Part shown: positions 14,513-20,971 of the stretch, piece by piece
How the letters are laid out: the number at the start of each line of letters is the position of its first letter
How positions within the stretch are numbered: the first letter of the stretch is position 1
Translations under genes and position numbers: made by a program
Source of the DNA: Clostridia bacterium
Lineage (GTDB): Bacteria > Bacillota > Clostridia > Christensenellales > DUVY01
Direction of reading: 5' to 3'
NCBI GenBank assembly: GCA_026001225.1
Contig: BNZQ01000033.1
Span: 1 to 20,971 of the forward strand
Length of the DNA: 20,971 nucleotides
The notes under the pieces: model-generated
Told to the model about the DNA's origin: nothing
The model's database searches: none
Seen by the model: only the letters and a program-made list of their open reading frames with translations

Positions 14513-15730
14513 ATGGGATTCGCGCGCTTTACAAACGACGCCGAGGCGTCCGCATACACGACCGTCAGCAACGTGTTTATCGCCGAATACTTGCCGTACG
14601 CGCCCGATATGTGCGTCAAGGTCTATCTGTACGGCCTGCACCTGTGCGTCCGCCCCGACGTCGCGGAAAACGACCTTGATCGGATCGCCGCCGCCCTCGC
14701 CGTAGAGCCCGCCGATCTCATCAATATCTACGGCTATTGGCAGGAATTGGGGTTGGTTCATATTTTAAAACAGGATCCGCCCACCGTGTGCTATCTGCCC
14801 GTGCGCGGCGGCATGACCGCCCTGCGGCGCGTCAAGCCCGAAAAATACGCCGACTTCAATTTACAGTTGCAGGACATGACCGCGGGACGCATGATCACGC
14901 AGCACGAATACAACGAATACTACAACACGATGGAAACGCTGAATATCGAGCCGGAAGCGATGTTGCTTACGGCGCGCTATTGCCTGACGCTGAAAGGCGG
15001 CGCGTTGAATTACGCCTATATTTTGACCGTGGCACGGAATTGGGCAGCCGAGGGGATTCGCACCGCCGCCGACGTCGAGCGCAGATTGGGCGATTATTCC
15101 TTGGCGGGCGCGAGCCTCGCCGAGGTTTTAAAAGCCTTAAAGAGCAAGAAAAAGCCCGATTTCGAGGACTATCGACTGTATTTAAAATGGACGCAAAAAT
15201 TGGATTTTAAACAGGAGGACATTTTATACTGCGCAAAGACCTTGAAGGGCAAGGGCAGCTTGGAACGATTGAGCGAACGACTCGACGATTTCTATTCCAA
15301 ACGCCTGACAACCGCCGCCGACATGGAAAAATACATATCGGAGCGGGACAATTTGTTCGATTTAGCCAAAAAGATCACCAAAATTTTGGGCGTCTATTAC
15401 GAGGATTTGGATTATGTGATCGACACCTATGTTTTGGATTGGACAAAAAAAGGCTTTTCGGAAAGCGCGCTGACCTCTCTTGCCGATTTTCTGTTCCGGC
15501 GTGATTTCCGCCGCCTTTCCAAAATGCACAAGACCGTCGACGAATTGTACGGAAAGGGCCTAACGGAAGAACAGGCGATCGCCGCCTATTTGGAGCGCGC
15601 CTATCCCCCGTCCGCCGCGGGCGGCACGGGCGCGGCGGGCAAGGCCAAAAACAAGCCGTTTATCGACCAAGCGCACGCCGAAGCCGCGGCGACGCATGTC
15701 TTTAACGACCCCGACAAGGACGAGATGTGA
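14513..15730 (+). CDS. DnaD-domain replication initiation / primosome protein
   Basis: 405 residues, cytoplasmic. The N-terminal part (about 1-110, FIAEYLPYAPDMCVKVYLYGL … LINIYGYWQELGLV) looks like the winged-helix domain of DnaD/DnaB primosome proteins, with its typical 'Y…yLP.a…v.vYlyGL' sequence. Two helical DnaD-like domains follow, with repeated patterns ending in the YxxxxxxWxxKGF signature (YVIDTYVLDWTKKGFS, about 330-345). The C-terminus is Ala/Gly-rich and unstructured. The start at 14513 is chosen because homology begins there and a promoter sits right before it; a longer frame from 14387 reads non-conserved sequence. dnaC lies downstream, as is usual for the DnaD-DnaC/DnaI loading pair of Bacillota, which helps load the replicative helicase. 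Confidence 0.82.
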   Translation: MGFARFTNDAEASAYTTVSNVFIAEYLPYAPDMCVKVYLYGLHLCVRPDVAENDLDRIAAALAVEPADLINIYGYWQELGLVHILKQDPPTVCYLPVRGGMTALRRVKPEKYADFNLQLQDMTAGRMITQHEYNEYYNTMETLNIEPEAMLLTARYCLTLKGGALNYAYILTVARNWAAEGIRTAADVERRLGDYSLAGASLAEVLKALKSKKKPDFEDYRLYLKWTQKLDFKQEDILYCAKTLKGKGSLERLSERLDDFYSKRLTTAADMEKYISERDNLFDLAKKITKILGVYYEDLDYVIDTYVLDWTKKGFSESALTSLADFLFRRDFRRLSKMHKTVDELYGKGLTEEQAIAAYLERAYPPSAAGGTGAAGKAKNKPFIDQAHAEAAATHVFNDPDKDEM

Positions 15731-15854
15731 GTTGCGAGTCGAGAATTGTGCATTGCCCTGCGCCGATGGGGATTCTTCACTCACGGAAGAATGACACGCT
15801 TTATCCTTTACCTGACTACTGACCACTACCTTTTCATTGTGAATTGTAACGCCC
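15731..15854 (-). repeat. Composite REP-like element between dnaD and dnaC
   Basis: Fills the whole gap between the two genes. Read on the minus strand it has ACAATTC-ACAATGA heptamers, GTGGTCAGTAGTCAG, GTAAAGGATAAAGCG, the hairpin ATTCTTC-CGTGAGT-GAAGAAT (plus-strand 15772-15792), and a terminal GCACAATTC. The same order of parts is found at 17334-17450 inside ispDF on the plus strand, so the element occurs in both orientations. Translated on its own minus strand it reads SSQVKDKACHSSVSEESP, nearly identical to the stretch inside IspD. It leaves dnaC with no recognisable ribosome binding site. Confidence 0.88.
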
Positions 15855-16799
15855 ATGAATAAAACGGATTTAATCAACAAAATCATCGCCGGCTACGCGG
15901 CCGATCTGAACGCCCGACGGGCGGCAATCGCCGCGCGCCTGCAGCTTGAACGCGCAAATCCCGATTTCGCCGCAATAGAGCGTACATTGAACGATTTATA
16001 TATTGAACACGCGCGATGCCGTCATTCCGATCTCCTTCCCAAAATCGCTTCCTTGGAAAAGCAATACGCCGACTACTTGAAAACGCACAATATCGACACG
16101 GAAATCAAATACGCCTGTCCGAAATGCAAGGATACCGGTTGGACGGGCGGCGTTCTGTGCGCGTGCGTGCGGCAACGGCTGCACGACGAATTGACGGCGG
16201 CTTCGGGTCTGACCTTCGCGCCGGACGATTTTAAAGACGCGGATATGAACGTTTTTCCCGTCACAATCCGTGAAGAACGCGAAAGACTGTACACTCTCAT
16301 GAAAACCTATTGCCAAAAATTTCCCGACGCGAAATACCGCAATCTGTTTTTCAGCGGCGGCGTCGGATCGGGCAAGACCTTTTTAGCGTCCTGCATGGCA
16401 AACGAAATCCTGCAACGCGGCGAAACCGTTCAGTTTCTGACGGCTTTTACATTCGGCTCGCAGTGCCTGAAAATCCACACCGCCGATCTCGGCGAACGCG
16501 AAGACCTGCTCGCGCCCCTGCTTGATCCCGCGCTGTTGATTTTGGACGACCTCGGAACCGAACCGATTTTAAACAATGTTACCGTCGAATATTTGTACCT
16601 CGTTTTGAACGAACGGTTAACGGCGGGCAAGCACACGATCCTGACGACCAACCTGTCCCCCGCCGACTTCCTCGCCCGTTACGGCAGCCGCGTCTTTTCC
16701 CGCGCTTTGGATCGAAGGAGTACGTATGCCGTGCAGTTTGACGGGCCGGATTTGCGGCTGACGAACGGAAAACGGAAAACGGAAAACGGAAAAATATGA
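15855..16799 (+). CDS. DnaC/DnaI-type helicase loader ATPase
   Basis: 314 residues, cytoplasmic AAA+ protein that loads the replicative helicase. The N-terminal helical region is followed by a zinc-binding cluster C88-x2-C91-x10-C102-x-C104 (YACPKCKDTGWTGGVLCAC), as in DnaI. The ATPase core has Walker A GGVGSGKT (168-175), Walker B LLILDDLGTE (227-236), sensor 1 TTN (264-266) and a SRVFSRAL arginine-finger region (278-285). The last ten residues (TNGKRKTENGKI) are encoded by four CGGAAAA heptamers and so are repeat-derived. The stop overlaps the ispDF start by four bases (ATGA), indicating translational coupling. No Shine-Dalgarno sequence precedes its ATG, which abuts the repeat element. IstB, the transposon relative, is unlikely given the zinc cluster and the dnaD neighbour. 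Confidence 0.88.
   Translation: MNKTDLINKIIAGYAADLNARRAAIAARLQLERANPDFAAIERTLNDLYIEHARCRHSDLLPKIASLEKQYADYLKTHNIDTEIKYACPKCKDTGWTGGVLCACVRQRLHDELTAASGLTFAPDDFKDADMNVFPVTIREERERLYTLMKTYCQKFPDAKYRNLFFSGGVGSGKTFLASCMANEILQRGETVQFLTAFTFGSQCLKIHTADLGEREDLLAPLLDPALLILDDLGTEPILNNVTVEYLYLVLNERLTAGKHTILTTNLSPADFLARYGSRVFSRALDRRSTYAVQFDGPDLRLTNGKRKTENGKI
16766..16793 (+). repeat. Heptamer tandem repeat CGGAAAA x4
   Basis: Four perfect copies at 16766-16772, 16773-16779, 16780-16786 and 16787-16793, encoding the C-terminus of the helicase loader and lying three bases before the ispDF start codon. A gain or loss of one unit (7 bases) would shift the end of dnaC and the spacing to the ispDF start. Confidence 0.95.
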
Positions 16800-18190
16800 A
16801 ACGATACGTTTTATTGATGTGTGCGGGCGCCGGCTCGCGAACGGGCCTGTCCGTCAACAAATTGTTGTATAAGATTCACGATAAAGCCGTCGTCGAATAC
16901 ACGTTGGATAACTTTGCGGCGGCGCGGGCGGATCGCGCGATCGACGAAATCTTTTTGGTTTGCAGCGAGGCCGACCGCAAGGACTTTGAGCGGATCGCGG
17001 AAAAATACCGCGCCCGCCTCTGCTCCGGCGGGAAAACGCGGTCGGAATCCGTGCGGCGCGGCTTATCGTTTTTACGGGGAAAAGGCGCGGCCGACGCCGA
17101 TATCGTTTTGATTTGCGACGGCGCGCGGCCCAACACAAGCCCCGCTTTGATCGCGGCGTGTGCGGCGGCGGCTGAAAAAAGCGGCGGCGCGGTCGCGGCG
17201 TATCCCGTCGCGGACACCCTGCGGGCCGCCGAAAACGGTGTCTTTACCCGCGATATCCCGCGCGAAAACGTCTGCGCCGTGCAAACGCCCCAAGCGTTCC
17301 GATTCGGGGAAATCTGCGCCGCATACAGTAAAATCAATGCACAATGTACAATGCACAATGCACAATGCACAATTAGCGGTCAGTGGTCAGTGGTCAGTGA
17401 CCAGGTAAAGGGTAAAGCGTGTCATTCTTCCGTGAGTGAAGAATCCCCGCCGAATAAAGACAACGTGAATAAAACCGAGAATTGTGCGTTGAACTACACC
17501 GACGACGGCGGCGTCTACGCGGCGACGGGCTATACGGCGGAGTTTGTACCGGGCTCGCCGGACAACTATAAAATCACCCTGCCGGAGGATTTGCAACGGT
17601 TCGAGAGGGAGGTTTTAAACAAGGGACAAGTAAAAGGCAAGGCACAATGCACAATACACAATGCACAATTAAAGGAGTGTCCTTCTTCCGTGAGTGAAGA
17701 ATCCCAACCGAATTTCTCCCGCGTCGGGATCGGTTCCGACACGCACCGCCTCGTTTCCGGCCACCCCTTGATCCTCGGCGGCGTACACGTTCCGCACGAT
17801 AAGGGCTTACTCGGCCACAGCGACGCGGACGTGTTGACGCACGCGATCATGGACGCCCTGTTGTCGGCGGTGGGCCTGCGCGACATCGGTTTTTATTTCC
17901 CCGACGGCGATCCGAAATACAAGGACGCGGACAGCTTGCGGCTTTTGGCGGAGGTTCGAGAAACGCTCGAACGGGCAAATTATAAAATCGGCCATATCTC
18001 GGCTGTGATCTCCGCCGAAAGTCCCCGCCTTTCCCCCTATATCGACGACATGCGCGCCCGATTGGCGGCCGTTTTGGAGATTCAAACTTCGGACATCGGC
18101 ATCGGCGCGAAATCCGGCGAGGGCTTGGGCTTCGTGGGCCGAAAAGAGGGAATCGCCGTTACCGCCTGCGCGACGATCTACGGCAGATGA
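16796..18190 (+). CDS. ispDF: Bifunctional IspD/IspF (MEP-pathway isoprenoid synthesis) with two repeat-derived insertions
   Basis: 464 residues. The IspD half makes CDP-methylerythritol from CTP and MEP; the IspF half cyclises the phosphorylated product to MEcPP; both are cytoplasmic. IspD motifs: CAGAGSRTG (9-17), GGKTRSESVRRGL (78-90), CDGARP (107-112), PVADTLR (137-143), AVQTPQAF (161-168) and, beyond an insertion, YTDDGGVYAATG (234-245) and GSPDNYKITLPEDL (253-266). IspF motifs: GSDTHRL with metal ligands D315 and H317, GHSDADVLTH with H349, DIGFYFPDGDP (363-373), SAESPRLSPYI (407-416), GAKSGEGLGFVGRKEGI (437-453). Residues about 181-233 interrupt IspD, and about 275-306 form the linker; both are read from the composite repeat in the same frame. 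The catalytic motifs are intact, so activity is expected. It overlaps dnaC by four bases. Confidence 0.95.
   Translation: MKRYVLLMCAGAGSRTGLSVNKLLYKIHDKAVVEYTLDNFAAARADRAIDEIFLVCSEADRKDFERIAEKYRARLCSGGKTRSESVRRGLSFLRGKGAADADIVLICDGARPNTSPALIAACAAAAEKSGGAVAAYPVADTLRAAENGVFTRDIPRENVCAVQTPQAFRFGEICAAYSKINAQCTMHNAQCTISGQWSVVSDQVKGKACHSSVSEESPPNKDNVNKTENCALNYTDDGGVYAATGYTAEFVPGSPDNYKITLPEDLQRFEREVLNKGQVKGKAQCTIHNAQLKECPSSVSEESQPNFSRVGIGSDTHRLVSGHPLILGGVHVPHDKGLLGHSDADVLTHAIMDALLSAVGLRDIGFYFPDGDPKYKDADSLRLLAEVRETLERANYKIGHISAVISAESPRLSPYIDDMRARLAAVLEIQTSDIGIGAKSGEGLGFVGRKEGIAVTACATIYGR
17334..17450 (+). repeat. Composite REP-like element inserted in frame within the IspD domain
   Basis: Order of parts: ACAATGC-type heptamers (17334-17375, five or six units), GGTCAGT x3 (17378-17384, 17385-17391, 17392-17398), GTAAAGGGTAAAGCG, hairpin ATTCTTC-CGTGAGT-GAAGAAT (17424-17444), CCCCG. 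Translated as NAQCTMHNAQCTISGQ … KGKACHSSVSEESPP. The gene frame is the only forward frame without a stop: the second frame hits TAA at GTAAAG, the third hits TAG at ATTAGC. It lies between the AVQTPQAF helix and the YTDDGGV segment of IspD. Confidence 0.92.
17643..17706 (+). repeat. Shortened composite element in the IspD-IspF linker
   Basis: ACAATGC-ACAATAC-ACAATGC-ACAATTA heptamers (17644-17671), then GGAGTGTC and the hairpin region CTTCTTC-CGTGAGT-GAAGAAT (17682-17702). The GGTCAGT block is missing. Translated as KGKAQCTIHNAQLKECPSSVSEESQP, in the same frame as the other copy, so it forms the linker joining the two enzymes. Confidence 0.9.
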
Positions 18191-18226
18191 TTAAAGATCG
18201 AACGCCGTGAACAATTTCATTCATCG

Positions 18227-19393
18227 TCAAACGGAAAGCACGGCGACCTTCAAATATAAAGCCTCGTCGGCGTTCAGCAAGGGGGCATGGTCGCGGCTTT
18301 GGGTGCGGAATTCGATCAAACGGGCCGAAACGCCCGCGCGGGCCGCGCTTTCCCGCAACATATCGAGAAACATGTGGACGGGCAAATGCTGGGAACAACT
18401 GCACGTCACCAAAATCCCCCGCGGATTCAGCAGCTTAAAAGCAAGGATATTCACATCGCGGTAACCGTTGCAGCCCTCTTTCACGGTGTCCTTGCTTTTG
18501 GTAAACGCGGGCGGATCGAGAACGATGAGGTCATATTTTTCACCCGCTTTTTTACACTCGCGCAAGAGCTCGAAAACGTCGGCCCTCACGGTATGAATCC
18601 GATCCTGAAAACCGTTGCGGGCGGCGTTCCCGCGGACGGCGGCAAGGGCGGTTTCGCTGATGTCGACGGCCGTAACGGCCTGCGCGCCGTACTTGGCCGC
18701 GCACAGCGAGAAACCGCCTTGATTGCAAAACAAATCCAAAACCTTACGCCCCGCCGCATAGTGTTTCAAATTGTCGCGGTTGTGCTTCTGATCGAGAAAG
18801 TACCCTGTTTTCTGCCCGTTCTCCACGTCGATTTTGAGCCGGAGGCCGTTTTCGGAAATGAGAACCTCGGCGGGCAGTTCCCCGTACAGCGCGCCCTTTT
18901 TTTCGGGCAGGCCCTCTTTTGCGCGGACGGCTACGTCGCTGCGCTCGTAAATGCAGACGGGGCGATAAATTTCCACGAGTATTTCCGCGATCATGTCCTT
19001 GCGGATCTCCATGCCGAGCGAAAGGAATTGGACGCTCAAAACGTCCCCGTATTTATCGACAATCAGGCCGGGCAGCCGATCGCTTTCACCGAAAACCGCG
19101 CGGTAATTGTCGGCGTAGCCCAAAGCGCGGCGGTACTCGTCGGCCGCCCGAATCCGCCTATAAAAGAAATCGCGGTCGACCGGCGTTTCGTCGCGGGACA
19201 GGATACGCACCAAAATTTTGGAATGGTGATTGATAAAGCCCTGCCCGATAAACCGCCCGTCCGCGCCGAAAACGCGCGCGACGCCGCCCTGAACGTCCTT
19301 GCCTTCGATTTTCGCGGCTTCGTTGGCGTACACCCACGGATGCCCTTCGAGGATTCTTTGCTCCTCGCCTTTTTTTAAATAGACCGCGTACAT
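18227..19393 (-). CDS. Class I SAM-dependent rRNA methyltransferase, RlmI/YwbD type
   Basis: 388 residues. N-terminal PUA domain (1-75, with the EGHPWVYANEA signature), central EEHEH-like domain, and C-terminal Rossmann methyltransferase: motif I VLDLFCNQGGFSLCAAKYGA (218-237), AVDIS (242-246), motif IV DLIVLDPPAF (288-297), and TCSCSQH (330-336), which carries the Cys expected of m5C enzymes. RlmI methylates C1962 of 23S rRNA in E. coli; the exact base here is inferred. The gene runs convergent to ispDF with 36 bases between the stops, and has its own -10 upstream. Length and domain order are normal. Confidence 0.93.
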   Translation of the reverse strand: MYAVYLKKGEEQRILEGHPWVYANEAAKIEGKDVQGGVARVFGADGRFIGQGFINHHSKILVRILSRDETPVDRDFFYRRIRAADEYRRALGYADNYRAVFGESDRLPGLIVDKYGDVLSVQFLSLGMEIRKDMIAEILVEIYRPVCIYERSDVAVRAKEGLPEKKGALYGELPAEVLISENGLRLKIDVENGQKTGYFLDQKHNRDNLKHYAAGRKVLDLFCNQGGFSLCAAKYGAQAVTAVDISETALAAVRGNAARNGFQDRIHTVRADVFELLRECKKAGEKYDLIVLDPPAFTKSKDTVKEGCNGYRDVNILAFKLLNPRGILVTCSCSQHLPVHMFLDMLRESAARAGVSARLIEFRTQSRDHAPLLNADEALYLKVAVLSV

Positions 19394-19423
19394 ATTGTTT
19401 CTACCCTAACATCGCTTTCGTTC

Positions 19424-19432
19424 ATTATACCA
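19424..19432 (-). promoter_or_regulatory. Extended -10 promoter of the rRNA methyltransferase gene
   Basis: TGGTATAAT on the minus strand (19432-19424) is a perfect -10 with the TGn extension. The -35 region is T-rich and poor. The predicted leader is about 24 bases. It is the same ATGGTATAAT as in the promoter near 10.35 kb. Confidence 0.6.
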
Positions 19433-19515
19433 TATTTTGAGAAAAAGCGTATACGGAAACGGGGAGAGAGAGCAAGGCCGATTACCGCTTGCGTCTTTTG
19501 AACGCGTGCCCGAGA

Positions 19516-20556
19516 TCACTTCGTGATCGTAACCTTTTTTAATCCTCGCGGCGCGTCGGGCCCGATTCCTTTCGCGCACGAAAGAACGCAAGCCGACAGC
19601 TGCAACACGGGCGCGGCTGCAAAAAGGAACGCATAACGACCGGAGTCCGGCAAACGCAGGGTGCAATCGCCGGTGATTTTTTGCGAATCGGTAATGGCCG
19701 TAATATCGGCTTCCACCGATTTCAGCTTCTCCGACATTTCCAAGGAGCCCGCGAGGCTCTCGTCGGACGGCGCGAGCAGGATCGCTTTCGTGCCCTTGTC
19801 CATGACCGCGAACGGGCCGTGTACAAAATCGCTCGACGCATAGGATTTGGCGCGCAAATAACAGGTTTCCTGCAATTTAAGCGAGGCTTCGAGTACCGCA
19901 CCGTAGACGATTCCGCGCCCTAAAACATAGCAATCCTTGTCATTTACGAACCGCAGGGCCGCGCGTTCAACGTCGGGCTCGGCTTTCAATGCCTCCGCCG
20001 CTAAATCGGGCGCGGCTTTTAATTCCTTTTCCAAGGTTTTGTCGCCCGTCACCGCCGCGACAAGCAACGCGAGCAACAACGCTTCCGTCGTAAAGGTTTT
20101 GGTCGCCGCGACGCTCTTTTCCTCCCCCGCCGCGCAAAACAGGTGATAATCCGCCGCCTTTGCGAGGGGCGAACCTTCGTCGTTGGTCACGGACACCGTG
20201 AGCGCGCCGTTTTGCTTGCCGCGTTTGATGATTTCTAACACGTCCGCCGCCTTACCGCTTTGGCTGACGCCGATCACGAGCTGATATTTCAAATCGAGCT
20301 TACCGCCGTACAGGCTGACCACGCTCGGCGCGGCGAACGCGACGGGTATACCCCAAACGGTTTCGGCCAGGTATTTAAAGTAGACGCCCGCGTGGTCGCT
20401 CGTACCCCGCGCCGCAAGGTATACCCCCGTCGGGTCGAACTTACCGATCGCCGCCGCAAGCTTTTTGAGCGTTCCGGCGTTGACCCTTGCCGCGTTCCTC
20501 AACGCTTCCGGCTGTTCGCCGATCTCCTTGTACATAACCGTGTCCTTGTAATTCAT
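19516..20556 (-). CDS. SIS-domain sugar-phosphate isomerase/deaminase (GlmS C-terminal-like, AgaS/FrlB type)
   Basis: 346 residues, cytoplasmic, two SIS domains without the glutaminase domain of GlmS. Starts with KDTVMYKEIGEQPEAL, the usual 'M-x-x-E-I-x-E-Q-P' of this family. SIS 1 holds ARGTSDHAG (49-57) and GVSQSGKAADV (96-106), the sugar-phosphate-binding Ser/Thr loops, and EKSVAATKTFTTE (146-158), matching GlmS 'E-x-x-V-A-x-T-K-x-F-T'. SIS 2 has LGRGIVYGAVLEASLKLQETCYLRAKSYASSDFVHGP, with the Glu and His of the isomerase site. Possible reactions: ketose/aldose isomerisation of an amino-sugar or fructosamine phosphate. AAAGGAG lies six bases before the ATG. The last codons and stop form a perfect hairpin GATCAC-TTC-GTGATC. 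It follows an unrecognised gene on the same strand by 109 bases. Confidence 0.93.
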   Translation of the reverse strand: MNYKDTVMYKEIGEQPEALRNAARVNAGTLKKLAAAIGKFDPTGVYLAARGTSDHAGVYFKYLAETVWGIPVAFAAPSVVSLYGGKLDLKYQLVIGVSQSGKAADVLEIIKRGKQNGALTVSVTNDEGSPLAKAADYHLFCAAGEEKSVAATKTFTTEALLLALLVAAVTGDKTLEKELKAAPDLAAEALKAEPDVERAALRFVNDKDCYVLGRGIVYGAVLEASLKLQETCYLRAKSYASSDFVHGPFAVMDKGTKAILLAPSDESLAGSLEMSEKLKSVEADITAITDSQKITGDCTLRLPDSGRYAFLFAAAPVLQLSACVLSCAKGIGPDAPRGLKKVTITK

Positions 20557-20607
20557 ATTTTGCTCCTTTTTTGGGGTGTCTTTTTTGTTTCTTTTCAGAA
20601 AGTCTTT

Positions 20608-20639
20608 CGGAAAAACCTTTTTGAAGAAAGGCTTTTCCG
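20608..20639 (-). promoter_or_regulatory. Intercistronic hairpin before the SIS gene
   Basis: On the minus strand, two 13-base arms (20639-20627 and 20620-20608) pair fully with one G·U and a six-base loop; on the plus strand the same position would be an A·C mismatch, so it is a minus-strand RNA structure. No proper T-run follows. It may act as a partial terminator or as an mRNA-stabilising element between the two genes. Confidence 0.5.
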
Positions 20640-20665
20640 AACCTTTTCCAAAACCTTTTATCTAA

Positions 20666-20971
20666 TCAGCTTTTGCCGATACGACTCAACACATCCGCTT
20701 TGAACGCATCTATCTTGGAAACGGCGTAGGCGGCGGGATCGAGCTTGCCATCCGCAATCAGCGGCGTCAAATCCATCGCGTAGGTCACTTGCGTGTATAC
20801 GTCCACGCCGTGGTCGGCGGCGAACGTCGCGTTGGCCGCGCGTCGGCCGAATACCGCCGTATCGTAGCGCTTGCCCCCGCTGATCTGGCTATCGAATACG
20901 CCCATGAGTGACGCCGCCAAATTCTGCCTGTCCGCGCAGTCGAGCATGATCTTTTCCTTATCGTCCAGCCA
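20666..20971 (-). CDS. Unrecognised protein, C-terminal part, running off the right edge
   Basis: The frame is open to the window end (…WLDDKEKIMLDCADRQNLAASL…), so the Met at 20947 is internal and the gene starts beyond base 20971. The visible 101 residues are soluble, without signal or membrane segments, and contain GVFDSQISGGKRYDTAVFGRRAANATFAADHGVDVYTQVTYAMDLTPLI followed by GKLDPAAYAVSKIDAFKADVL, which looks like the helical end of a conserved enzyme. I do not recognise the family. Being upstream of, and apparently co-transcribed with, a SIS-domain sugar isomerase, it may take part in the same sugar-phosphate pathway, for instance as a kinase or aldolase; this is only context. Confidence 0.7.
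   Translation of the reverse strand, partial: WLDDKEKIMLDCADRQNLAASLMGVFDSQISGGKRYDTAVFGRRAANATFAADHGVDVYTQVTYAMDLTPLIADGKLDPAAYAVSKIDAFKADVLSRIGKS

Noticed and set aside
15855..16799. IstB transposase accessory protein (IS21)
   Set aside because: The zinc cluster, the dnaD neighbour and the absence of istA or inverted repeats favour a replication helicase loader.
17334..17706. CRISPR array
   Set aside because: The repeats are 7-base tandem units without spacers of constant length, inside a coding gene.
18287..19378. 363-residue open frame on the plus strand
   Set aside because: It lies wholly antisense to the RlmI-type methyltransferase, which has all family motifs.

Overview
The window looks like a chromosomal segment of an uncultured Gram-positive Bacillota (Clostridia-type) bacterium. 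The clues are a GC-rich genome with strong AAGGAG-type ribosome binding sites, a DnaD/DnaC primosome pair, a fused IspD-IspF enzyme, a SerS typical of the group, and a secreted metallophosphoesterase with a collagen-like tail. A more precise placement (for example Christensenellales-like gut Clostridia) is only a guess.

Layout. Plus strand, 1-2103: the C-terminal part of leucyl-tRNA synthetase, then a complete seryl-tRNA synthetase. Minus strand, 2322-10281: a sugar O-acetyltransferase, then (in transcription order from 10.37 kb downwards) a small YjbR-like protein, a duplicated-domain DUF1538 membrane protein, two PII-like regulators, a large P-type ATPase and an MFS sugar-type transporter. 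This is a compact transport cluster behind a near-consensus promoter, and it may be a PII-gated ion transport system. Minus strand, 10626-14169: a secreted, membrane-anchored purple-acid-phosphatase-like protein with an Ig-like domain and a Gly-X-Y tail, and a YibE/F membrane protein. Plus strand, 14513-18190: dnaD (apparently leaderless), dnaC and ispDF. Minus strand, 18227-20971: an RlmI-type rRNA methyltransferase, a SIS-domain sugar-phosphate isomerase, and the C-terminal part of an unrecognised gene running off the right edge.

The most unusual feature is a dense population of small repeats, almost all built on a 7-base period (ACAATGC, GGTCAGT, GAAAACT, CGGAAAA). They form at least two composite dispersed elements. 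One contains ACAATGC/GGTCAGT heptamers and a hairpin ATTCTTC-n7-GAAGAAT. It lies between dnaD and dnaC and also sits in frame INSIDE ispDF twice, and a partial form sits inside leuS, always in the one forward frame that stays open. This recalls the Rickettsia palindromic elements. The other is about 140 bp, is bounded by GAAAACT heptamers and has two covarying hairpins. It occurs at 2.1-2.35 kb (with a perfect 104-bp tandem duplication) and at 8.17-8.31 kb. Repeats also supply the last codons of serS, the acetyltransferase and dnaC.

The first ~105 bases do not match LeuRS. The opposite strand there encodes a convincing fragment of another protein, so a rearrangement or an assembly join is suspected. 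No rRNA, tRNA, CRISPR array, transposase or phage gene was seen.
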